13,878 bases of DNA, taken from the NCBI GenBank assembly GCA_031264875.1, contig JAISDK010000288.1:1-13878 (forward strand), written 5' to 3'. The stretch's first letter is position 1; each line of letters starts with the position of its first letter. The DNA is from Prevotellaceae bacterium. GTDB lineage: Bacteria > Bacteroidota > Bacteroidia > Bacteroidales > UBA932. The position numbers were made by a program, and so were the translations under genes. Below, one piece after another: positions 7,906-13,878 of the stretch. The notes beneath the pieces were generated by a model. That model made no database searches, was not told where the DNA came from, and was given only the letters and a program-made list of their open reading frames with translations.

Positions 7906-8010
7906 GCACGAAAAATCATGAAAGACATCAAAATCAGAATATTTTTTTAAAAACGTTATCGGAAATAAGTATAACTTAAATAATTTTTATCCTGTAGAGG
8001 TATGAGATCT
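7906..8010. other. A+T-rich spacer without a gene
   Basis: No gene is seen. There is a run of seven T's followed by five A's near 7941-7954, but no stable stem directly before the T's, so no clear terminator for the ATPase gene could be named. This is the first part of 658 gene-free bases between the ATPase gene and the V-ATPase K gene. The remainder is the 41-bp array, the REP-like hairpin and the K terminator. Confidence 0.5.
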
Positions 8011-8285
8011 GAAATTCTTTAGAATTTTTCGTCCTGGAATCTCTGGCATGAAAAATTCTTTGGAATTTTTCGTCCTGGAGTCTCTGGCATGAAAAATTCT
8101 TTGGAATTTTTCGTCCTGGAGTCTCTGGCACGAAAAATTCCACTGAATTTTTTGTCCTGGAGTCTCCGGCATGAAAAATTCTTTGGAATTTTTTGTCCTG
8201 GAGTCTCTGGCACGAAAAATTCCACTGATTTTTTTGTCCTGAAGTCTCCGGCACGAAAACTTCCACTGAATTTCAGTAAATATTT
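8011..8285. repeat. 41-bp tandem repeat array with a dyad in each unit
   Basis: The marker GTCCTG recurs at 8031, 8072, 8113, 8154, 8195 and 8236, an exact 41-base period. Six units cover 8011-8256 and a decayed seventh runs to about 8285. Each good unit contains GAAAAATTC-(4 nt)-GAATTTTTC, a 9-bp stem. The loop has two alleles, TTTG/TTTA (units 1-3 and 5) and CACT (units 4, 6 and 7), while the stem is mostly kept. Units are contiguous, so this is not CRISPR. Since 41 is not divisible by three and no unit has a minus-strand stop in any frame, three overlapping open frames of about 96-140 codons appear there; this is an effect of the repeat, not evidence of a gene. Possible roles are transcript-end structure, protein binding or a simple satellite. 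Confidence 0.92.
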
Positions 8286-8340
8286 TCGCAGAAAAACTTC
8301 CGGCGCTAAAAACTCGACCAAAGTTTGCCCGTCCAATGTA

Positions 8341-8394
8341 GGGGCGAACCTGCGTGTTCGCCCCATGTGTGTTTGCCCGTGTGTGTTTGCCCAT
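8341..8394. repeat. REP-like hairpin with GTGTGTTTGCCC tandem copies
   Basis: GGGGCGAAC (8341-8349) and GTTCGCCCC (8356-8364) are perfect 9-bp arms around a 6-base loop. The right arm is followed by two related 14-base units, GTGTGTTTGCCCGT (8367-8380) and GTGTGTTTGCCCAT (8381-8394), and a partial copy (GTTTGCCCGT) lies upstream at 8323-8332. Hairpins of the form GTAGGGGCGAAC...GTTCGCCCC occur as dispersed intergenic repeats in many bacteria. No coding potential is evident. Confidence 0.7.
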
Positions 8395-8485
8395 CCGCAT
8401 AGCTGAGGGTTGTGATTTCGCATTTTTCCCTTTGACTGCATAACATGAGTTTACTGAAAAGAGCAGGATAATTCATTATCATCCT

Positions 8486-8530
8486 AAAAAAAATACCCTC
8501 CGCATCCCGCAATTTGGGGTACGGAGGGTA
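8486..8530 (-). terminator. Rho-independent terminator of the V-ATPase D-I-K genes
   Basis: Reading the minus strand, TACCCTCCG (8530-8522) pairs with CGGAGGGTA (8502-8494), a perfect 9-bp stem. It is followed immediately by eight T's (8493-8486). It begins 34 bases after the K stop codon, the expected place for the end of this transcript. Confidence 0.88.
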
Positions 8531-8563
8531 ACAATCCACCTCGCGAGGGCAAAAGCTACATTC

Positions 8564-9010
8564 TTACAGTGCGCTGTTTGTCAGAAAGACGAACAGCAGG
8601 GCTATGATTGCATAAAACTCGGCAAAAGCTGCAAAAAGCATGGTATGTACCATAACTTTATATCCGCTGCCGATAGCAGCTATACCGTTAGCACAAGTCT
8701 CACCCTGGCGTATTGCCGACAGTAAGCCGACCATGCCCATAGTTAATCCTGCACCGAAAATAGCGGCGGCGTTCAGGGTACTTATATCCGCAACAAGCTT
8801 GTCCTTAAGCAGGAAAAAGCCGACAAATCCGTACAACCCCTGCGTACTTGGCAATGCAGCCAGTACGAGATAACTGCCGAAAGCGCCCGGATTTTTCTTA
8901 ATAGCGCCAACTGCGGCATTTCCACATATAGTGATTCCATATACGCTGCCCAGTCCTGCCAAGCCGACCATCATCGCCACTCCTATGTATGCCAATAAAA
9001 TCGCTGTCAT
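8564..9010 (-). CDS. ntpK: V-type ATPase subunit K (rotor ring proteolipid)
   Basis: This 148-residue protein has four hydrophobic helices in two hairpins and forms the membrane rotor ring that carries ions past subunit I. The second hairpin has the ion-binding carboxylate Glu131 (FAEFYAII). The first hairpin has Gln57 in LPSTQGLYGF, where F-type c subunits would have their acid, so there is one carboxylate per four helices, as in Enterococcus hirae NtpK. The residues matching the E. hirae Na+ ligands (Leu61, Thr64, Gln65, Gln110, Glu139) are all present as Leu53, Thr56, Gln57, Gln102 and Glu131, and the supporting Tyr68 as Tyr60. This suggests Na+ coupling, though it does not prove it. It lies 23 bases after subunit I and is the last gene before the terminator. 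Confidence 0.95.
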   Translation of the reverse strand: MTAILLAYIGVAMMVGLAGLGSVYGITICGNAAVGAIKKNPGAFGSYLVLAALPSTQGLYGFVGFFLLKDKLVADISTLNAAAIFGAGLTMGMVGLLSAIRQGETCANGIAAIGSGYKVMVHTMLFAAFAEFYAIIALLFVFLTNSAL

Positions 9011-9033
9011 AATAATTTCTATTTATTTAATTT

Positions 9034-10839
9034 TTACTGTTTTATTTTCTCAAAAAGTTTGAAAGGAAGTCCACCTCCGTCGAATCCCGAATTTTTATAA
9101 TATTCAACAAAAGTTAAACGCAGAGGATGAACCACTGCTCCTAAAAAATTCAATGCAAAATTCATACTGTGTCCGAACAGTAATATCACAAGCGTAACCA
9201 GCTGGCTAACTACGGGAACGTCGATGCCTCCGCCGATAATTGCCGCCAGACTGTTGAAAACTCCGCCGAGAATTCCGCCCGTCAGTCCCAGTACGAAAAG
9301 CCTCATGTACGAAAGCACATCACCCAGCAGTCCCGATATCATGTTATAAGTATCCATCAGTCCCGATCCGAAGTTTATGAAAGGATTTTTTCCGGGAGAA
9401 TTGTAAAACAGGACAATCAGTTCCGCCACGCACCAGACGGCGCCTGTAATGTACAAAACGGCAAGACTGTCCGACCGGTCTTTAAGCACATACATGATTG
9501 CTCCTCCAACAATCACCACAATCCATGCCCAGGTGGAAAGAGCATATCTCCAGCCTTTTTGCTTGACAATCTTTGCCGCATTGACAAACATGGCAAAGAT
9601 TATCTGTATAAATCCCAGCATGAGCGAGAGAATCATCATTCCGAAGCTGTCCGACAGTCCTAACTGTTGCTCTATTATTTTATCCGGTCGTATCTGCTCT
9701 ATTGATACTCCGAAAAATGTAGCCGTAATAAATCCGAACAGCAGCGTTGCCGCTCCCATATACTGGGCTAAAGTCAGGAAAGGACGTATCTTGACATTCT
9801 TAATCCTGATTTTCAAAAACGATGCTACCGCCAGAATGAGTAATCCGTAGCCGCCGTCGCCAAGGCAGAATCCGAAAAACAGCATGAAAAAGGGCGCAAA
9901 AAACGGCGTTGGATCCAGTTCCCTGTAAGTCGGTAACGAATACAGATTGGTTATTGGTTCAAACAGACGTGTAAACCTGTTATTTTTCAACAGCACGGGC
10001 GGTTCGTCGCTGTCGTCTATCTTTTCTTCCGCAAAATAGACTGTGGCCTGAGTTTCCAGAAATGTATCGAACTTCGTTCTGTTTTCTTTCGGCAACCAGC
10101 CTGTCAGTATTTTGATACTGTCATCGGCTTCATTTTGCGCGCTCAGTTTTGCAATATTGTAATCAATTTGTTCTGCCAGACGCCTGCGTTCTTCCATCAG
10201 AATTTCGGCGGATAAAGCCAGCGATTCCAGCTGTTTCTCATAACCGGAATATTGTTCGTTCAAACGAGCCAGCTCTTCCTGCATTTTACTGTACGGTTGC
10301 GCAGGCGGTTTGATTGCCGGCAAATCGAAGGTGAAATCCTGACCGTCCTGCAATATCACAAAATATACCTTTCCTTTATAGCGGTTTATTTCGTATAGCG
10401 GATAGATGTTTTTCCAGTTTTCGTCAAACTGCCTGACCGGAACTGCATGGAATGTTGGCGTGATTCCCAGAGACGTAATACGGTCAATATCGTTTTCGTC
10501 AAATTCGCCCCATGGAATAGCGTCTTCAATATCTTTACCGGTTTTGCTTATTGAGGCGTCAAGTTTTGCAAGCTGTTCCCTGATGCCGGAATATGTTTCG
10601 GCTAAAGCGTATGCGTCTCCCTCGAACGGAACGGTTTCCGCAACTGCTTTCACACTTTTGAGTTCGGAATTTACTTTGCTAAAATTGTCGGCTTTACGGA
10701 TAATTGCGTTTGTTGCATCATCAAGCGTGGCATTTCTCGATTCGACATGAATCATTCCAAGCTCCTGCAACTGTTCCAGAAAACGGTTGAAATCGCCGCG
10801 ATACAGCAGGAAATTGTACTTAATCATCGGAACTATCAT
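9034..10839 (-). CDS. ntpI: V-type ATPase subunit I (stator and ion channel)
   Basis: This 601-residue protein is the bacterial counterpart of the eukaryotic a subunit. The first 300 residues are soluble, with coiled-coil segments (about 75-105 and 185-235) that link to the peripheral stalk. The rest is membrane-embedded with about seven or eight helices, beginning after the family signature PTPFFAPFFMLFFGFCLGDG (310-329). The channel arginine is Arg513 in LSYMRLFVLGL, equivalent to the essential Arg735 of yeast Vph1. GHSMNFALNFLGAVVHPLRL (556-575) is another conserved block. The length is on the short side but normal for Bacteroidetes-type I subunits. The ATG overlaps the subunit D stop by four bases. 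It works with K to carry ions through the inner membrane. Confidence 0.95.
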   Translation of the reverse strand: MIVPMIKYNFLLYRGDFNRFLEQLQELGMIHVESRNATLDDATNAIIRKADNFSKVNSELKSVKAVAETVPFEGDAYALAETYSGIREQLAKLDASISKTGKDIEDAIPWGEFDENDIDRITSLGITPTFHAVPVRQFDENWKNIYPLYEINRYKGKVYFVILQDGQDFTFDLPAIKPPAQPYSKMQEELARLNEQYSGYEKQLESLALSAEILMEERRRLAEQIDYNIAKLSAQNEADDSIKILTGWLPKENRTKFDTFLETQATVYFAEEKIDDSDEPPVLLKNNRFTRLFEPITNLYSLPTYRELDPTPFFAPFFMLFFGFCLGDGGYGLLILAVASFLKIRIKNVKIRPFLTLAQYMGAATLLFGFITATFFGVSIEQIRPDKIIEQQLGLSDSFGMMILSLMLGFIQIIFAMFVNAAKIVKQKGWRYALSTWAWIVVIVGGAIMYVLKDRSDSLAVLYITGAVWCVAELIVLFYNSPGKNPFINFGSGLMDTYNMISGLLGDVLSYMRLFVLGLTGGILGGVFNSLAAIIGGGIDVPVVSQLVTLVILLFGHSMNFALNFLGAVVHPLRLTFVEYYKNSGFDGGGLPFKLFEKIKQ

Positions 10840-11435
10840 TGCCTGCCCTCCTCTTCCTGACGTTTTTTAACTATTTTCTGAGCCGATTTCGAGAGATTGT
10901 CCTCATCTTCCAGAAAACGTTTTATTTTCCTTATAGCTTCAGTGTATCCCGGAATTTGCACTTTTTCGTACAGATTTACTTTTTGAGTAGTTTTTTTTCT
11001 TGCATAATCAAGCAGGCTGATTTTCTGTACGAAAAATTCGTATCGAATACCTGCAGTTGCGAGTGATTTAAGTATTTGTATTCCGTCGCTGTACCATACC
11101 GGACTGCTGAACAGGCTGTATTGTGCAACGTCAAACAGCACTTCGCTGAGAACCGGAATGTTTACTCCTGCAATTTTTATGGAATTTAATTGTACGTCTT
11201 TTACTTTAATCAGGTCTGGCTCAAATTCGTTCCACAGAGCCGAAATACCGGTATATGACGAAATCAGCTCTTCCAGTTCAATCGACAGTTTCCCGGATTC
11301 TTCTTTTGCTTTCTGAACTTCCATGCGTAAAGCCGATTCCTTGCTTTTAATTGTTGGCAAGGTTCTTATACGCATCTTAAGCTGTTTGTTTAGATCGTTG
11401 AGCGACGTTTTGTTGAATTGAAATTTTATTGCCAT
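10836..11435 (-). CDS. ntpD: V-type ATPase subunit D (central stalk)
   Basis: This 199-residue protein is largely two long helices, N-terminal (about 10-62) and C-terminal (about 140-195), with a mixed region between. That is the pattern of subunit D, the rotating coiled-coil shaft inside the A3B3 head. The start FQFNKTSLNDLNKQLKMRIR is typical of the family, and the protein is lysine- and glutamate-rich. There is no signal peptide. It is the first gene of the D-I-K group, with a promoter-like TACATTTG on the minus strand about 30 bases upstream. In Bacteroidota the genes usually follow subunit B in one cluster; here the upstream neighbour is lptC instead. Confidence 0.93.
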   Translation of the reverse strand: MAIKFQFNKTSLNDLNKQLKMRIRTLPTIKSKESALRMEVQKAKEESGKLSIELEELISSYTGISALWNEFEPDLIKVKDVQLNSIKIAGVNIPVLSEVLFDVAQYSLFSSPVWYSDGIQILKSLATAGIRYEFFVQKISLLDYARKKTTQKVNLYEKVQIPGYTEAIRKIKRFLEDEDNLSKSAQKIVKKRQEEEGRQ

Positions 11436-11465
11436 TTATACACAATTCATTAATCTTACATTGCG

Positions 11466-11473
11466 CAAATGTA
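11466..11473 (-). promoter_or_regulatory. Bacteroidetes-type -7 box for V-ATPase D-I-K
   Basis: On the minus strand TACATTTG matches TAnnTTTG exactly and ends 30 bases before the subunit D ATG. No good TTTG -33 element stands at the usual distance; the upstream sequence is A+T-rich (TTTATTTCATTTCG). The site implies that D-I-K can be transcribed independently of lptC. Confidence 0.6.
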
Positions 11474-11504
11474 GAAATTATTTTCGAAATGAAATAAACA
11501 GATG

Positions 11505-11533
11505 CAGGTTACGGAAGTCTTAACCGTGACCTG
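11505..11533 (-). terminator. Possible terminator hairpin after lptC
   Basis: On the minus strand CAGGTCACGG (11533-11524) pairs with CCGTAACCTG (11514-11505) with one mismatch and a 9-base loop. The following bases are T-rich but broken (CATCTGTTTATTTC), so this is an imperfect intrinsic terminator. It lies about 42 bases after the lptC stop and before the D promoter-like site, which is where a separator between the two transcripts would be expected. Confidence 0.45.
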
Positions 11534-11574
11534 GCAATTAAATTCAAGTTTTGGAAATAACTGTATTGAAAAAT

Positions 11575-12183
11575 TCAATTCCCATTTATGCTGTCGGCTC
11601 GCTGTCGTCTAAACTCTTTGAATACTACCCCGCTTTGTCCTTTCATTTCGATTTCTTTAAACCGGTCGTCGGAAAAAAGCCCATATTTTGCATAGATAGT
11701 ATCCGTTTCGGTATAGATTTCGGTATAGACTTTTGTTTCGATTGTTTTGTTTCGTTCATTCCAGTATAAAGGACCTTCCGTCACCAGTTTTTTCTTTGCA
11801 AGGATATTGCGGGCAACAACATTTCCGTTTGCCGAGAAGAGCATTCCGCGGGAATCGTTTAGCGTTGCGCTGTCGGCCACCAGGTCGGATTCGGGAATAC
11901 TGTCTTTGTATGAGATTATATGGATTCCTTCCGGAAAAATATATAATATGGTATCGCCGTTCTGGTATTTTATAGTTTTTTTTGCAATCACTTCGTTGCG
12001 GAGTTTACCGTCGGCAGTGTATAGAAGTTTCACGTTGATAATTTCCTCTATCGGCTGGTCGAGCAATTCGCTGGAAGATATTTTTTGAAGAGTATCGCTC
12101 CTGCATGAAAAAACGGTAGCGCTGCAAAAGAGCGCTACCAACAATTTTAAACCTAATTTAACAATATAAAAAATTTCATTCAT
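11575..12183 (-). CDS. lptC: LPS-export lipoprotein LptC
   Basis: This 202-residue protein has an N-terminal hydrophobic segment (about 6-25) ending in the lipobox-like VFSC (Cys27), so it is probably a lipoprotein. The body contains the repeated beta-strand pattern of the LptA/LptC jellyroll: YTADGKLRNEVIAKKTIKY, then LVADSATLNDSRGMLFSANG, where each strand pair turns at a small loop. LptC bridges the inner-membrane LptB2FG transporter and LptA in lipopolysaccharide transport. In Bacteroidota it commonly follows a TPR protein, as it does here, with a four-base ATGA overlap. The C-terminus (RRQRADSINGN) is charged and probably disordered. Confidence 0.88.
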   Translation of the reverse strand: MNEIFYIVKLGLKLLVALFCSATVFSCRSDTLQKISSSELLDQPIEEIINVKLLYTADGKLRNEVIAKKTIKYQNGDTILYIFPEGIHIISYKDSIPESDLVADSATLNDSRGMLFSANGNVVARNILAKKKLVTEGPLYWNERNKTIETKVYTEIYTETDTIYAKYGLFSDDRFKEIEMKGQSGVVFKEFRRQRADSINGN

Positions 12184-13490
12184 TTCTTTGTACGCACAAT
12201 TGTGGTCTCGTTAATTGGCCCGCATTTGACGTCATATTTTGCTCCGTCGAGGATGTTAAGGAAAAACGCATCATCCACGGTTGGAAAATGTTGCGAATAT
12301 GTATTTATACTCTTGTTTGCCTCGGCAGCTATGCCCGGGTCTAACTGTTTTGCCTTGTTGAACTGATCGACGGCAACCCAGTAGATGGAACGTTTGCTTA
12401 CTTCGTCGTCTCCGCAACCTTGAACGCCGGCATAAGCTGTTCCCAGCAGCATGTAGGCTCTGGCATTTCTCGGATTGGCGGCTATTGAGCGTTTCGCGTA
12501 GCCTATGGCTTCGGTTCTTTTACCTTCTTTCAGGAAAAGGCCTCCAAATTCGTAGAAATATGTGGATTTGCTTGTTGCATCGGTTTCCGTTTCAGTAGCG
12601 TCCTTGAAATACTGCAGGGCTTTTTCCTTTTCGTTTTTTGAATAGAACACGCGCGCCAGCCCGTAGGATGCAGCAGGCGAGGGATTCAGTCTGTTGTATG
12701 CTTCCACTCCTTCGTAATACAGTTCCGAATCGGTACATTCCTTGGTTTGCAGCAGGGTTATGATCATTCTCACAACTTCAGCGTTATCCTTGTTTGCCTT
12801 GAACCGTTCGCCCATGACTCTGATAAGATTTTCGCAGTCAGCGGCGTCAGTAGCTAAAAATGCGCCTTCGATGGCTGCTTTCAGAGAGAGTTTTACAGTG
12901 TCGCCGGGGGTATCTTTTAGCTGAGATTCGGCCAAACCCGCCATTTCGGTATAGATATTTGTGAAGCTTTCCAGCGACAGTTCTTTCTTTTCGTACATCT
13001 CCCGGGCGGACAGCATGGTTTTGGCTACTGCCATCAGGTCGATGTCTTTGTTTGCATTTATTGCAGTTCTGTAAGCATCGTATATGTCTTTGTGTTTGTC
13101 AGGCCTGTAGTTCTGAATTTCTATTGCCTTGGAGTAAAGCAGCTCGGCCTTGTCTTTCACATTAAAATATTCGAGCCGTCTGTCATAAAGCATCAGCAGT
13201 GAATCGATTCGGGCTTCTTTCAATGCAGGGTCGGTAGTTTTGTCAATTAAGTAACGCATCATGGTAATTCCATGTATATATGCGTTTTGACTTGCCTGTG
13301 GACAATTTTTAAGAACTTCTCTCCATAACGGTAATGCGGCATCATAGTTTTTGCTTCTGTATTCAGGCTGATAGCCCTGAATGTTTAAAATGCACTGGAT
13401 ACTGTCCTTACCAAATTTCTGGGCGCTTAAATTTAAGCTTGACACACTGATTAAAAGTGTAAAAACTGTAAATTTTAATGTTTTCATCAT
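12180..13490 (-). CDS. Secreted tetratricopeptide repeat protein
   Basis: This 436-residue protein begins with a clear Sec signal peptide (hydrophobic 7-19, likely cleavage after NLSA at residue 23), so it acts in the periplasm or at the outer membrane. TPR-like helical pairs are clearest at about 274-385: SYGLARVFYSKNEKEKALQYF, then FEFGGLFLKEGKRTEAIGYA-like and NPRNARAYMLLGTAYAG units. Earlier helices are weaker. The C-terminal block HFPTVDDAFFLNIL and GPINETTIVRTKK is typical of a Bacteroidota TPR family encoded next to lptC. Its exact function is unknown; a role in envelope assembly is suggested only by context. There are two adjacent ATG codons at the start, and 55 A+T-rich bases separate it from coaX. 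Confidence 0.83.
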   Translation of the reverse strand: MMKTLKFTVFTLLISVSSLNLSAQKFGKDSIQCILNIQGYQPEYRSKNYDAALPLWREVLKNCPQASQNAYIHGITMMRYLIDKTTDPALKEARIDSLLMLYDRRLEYFNVKDKAELLYSKAIEIQNYRPDKHKDIYDAYRTAINANKDIDLMAVAKTMLSAREMYEKKELSLESFTNIYTEMAGLAESQLKDTPGDTVKLSLKAAIEGAFLATDAADCENLIRVMGERFKANKDNAEVVRMIITLLQTKECTDSELYYEGVEAYNRLNPSPAASYGLARVFYSKNEKEKALQYFKDATETETDATSKSTYFYEFGGLFLKEGKRTEAIGYAKRSIAANPRNARAYMLLGTAYAGVQGCGDDEVSKRSIYWVAVDQFNKAKQLDPGIAAEANKSINTYSQHFPTVDDAFFLNILDGAKYDVKCGPINETTIVRTKK

Positions 13491-13545
13491 CTATTTTTTA
13501 TTAAAATTATTCAATATTTGTTCTTTTTTTAACCTTATCAAAATG

Positions 13546-13878
13546 TCACAATCTAAGATTGTGATAGAGAACCCTGTTTAAACCAAAAACTATCGGGTTT
13601 CGGAATACAAATATGGGGACTTTTATTTTTTCGGCAAAATAAAAACTGTCTCCTCCAGTAAAAATTATTTTCCGATCGATATATTTGTTTATATAACCTG
13701 TTGTTTCTCCAATGATTCCCTGAACTGTTCCGGTTTCGATGGCTTCTTTTGTTGTTGTTCCTATTTCTTCAATTCTGGCCGGAATTTGCACCAGTGGCAG
13801 CCTGTTTGTGTAAAAATTCAACGATTTCAGACGGATAGAAAGGCCGGGTGAAATGTTTCCGCCGAGATAATTGTTTCC
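13546..13878 (-). CDS. coaX: Type III pantothenate kinase, C-terminal part
   Basis: The reading frame is open to the window edge, so the N-terminal half is missing; 110 residues are visible. CoaX phosphorylates pantothenate in the first step of coenzyme A synthesis. The family signature GGNISPGLSIRLKSL starts six residues from the window edge, followed by LPLVQ, then TGYINKY and IIFTGGDSFYFAEKI, which match the C-terminal half of the acetate/sugar kinase-like fold. The TTG near 13821 falls inside the domain and is not the start. The stop codon is part of a perfect 8-bp dyad (TCACAATC-TAA-GATTGTGA, 13546-13564). Confidence 0.93.
   Translation of the reverse strand, partial: GNNYLGGNISPGLSIRLKSLNFYTNRLPLVQIPARIEEIGTTTKEAIETGTVQGIIGETTGYINKYIDRKIIFTGGDSFYFAEKIKVPIFVFRNPIVFGLNRVLYHNLRL

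Noticed and set aside
7976..8441. Three overlapping minus-strand frames of 96-140 codons in the 41-bp array
   Set aside because: All three frames of the same repeat are open because 41 is not divisible by three. A real gene would use only one.

Overview
The window looks like part of a Bacteroidales-type (Bacteroidota) chromosome. Three promoter-like sites match the Bacteroidetes -7 consensus TAnnTTTG, Shine-Dalgarno sequences are weak or absent, and the gene families fit this group: a short LptC lipoprotein preceded by a TPR protein and coaX, a bacterial V-type ATPase, and a DUF4143 ATPase. This assignment is inferred from those features, not from a marker gene.

Right half (about 8480-13878, all minus strand) is housekeeping. 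Reading in the direction of transcription: the C-terminal part of type III pantothenate kinase (coaX, cut by the window edge), a secreted TPR protein, and lptC, the last two overlapping by 4 bases. After a 139-base gap containing a hairpin and a promoter-like site come three V-type ATPase genes, D (central stalk), I (stator/ion channel) and K (rotor ring). They end at a clear rho-independent terminator at 8486-8530. The catalytic A and B subunits and subunit E are not next to D-I-K, so the ATPase genes appear to be split. The K subunit carries the full residue set that binds Na+ in the Enterococcus hirae rotor ring.

Left half (about 1-8480) is accessory. Three overlapping minus-strand genes encode a membrane-anchored TerB-N/TerB-C protein with a PH-like module, a BrxD/DUF2791-type P-loop ATPase and an Lhr-like DEAD/DEAH helicase. 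This is the gene content and order of the three-gene anti-phage system Shango (sngA-sngB-sngC). A DUF4143-family AAA ATPase with a C-terminal nuclease-like motif is transcribed divergently from sngA. The 243-base region between them holds a promoter-like site for each gene and a pair of near-identical 23-base direct repeats.

The accessory block is bracketed by unusual non-coding DNA. On the left are a 23-bp tandem array (251-411) and a perfect 24-bp-arm inverted repeat (558-615). On the right are a 41-bp tandem array (8011-8256 plus a decayed copy) and a REP-like hairpin (8341-8364). Both array units contain a dyad, and neither length is a multiple of three, so they read as structured DNA or RNA or protein-binding arrays, not genes. 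No tRNA, rRNA, CRISPR array, transposase or integrase was seen.
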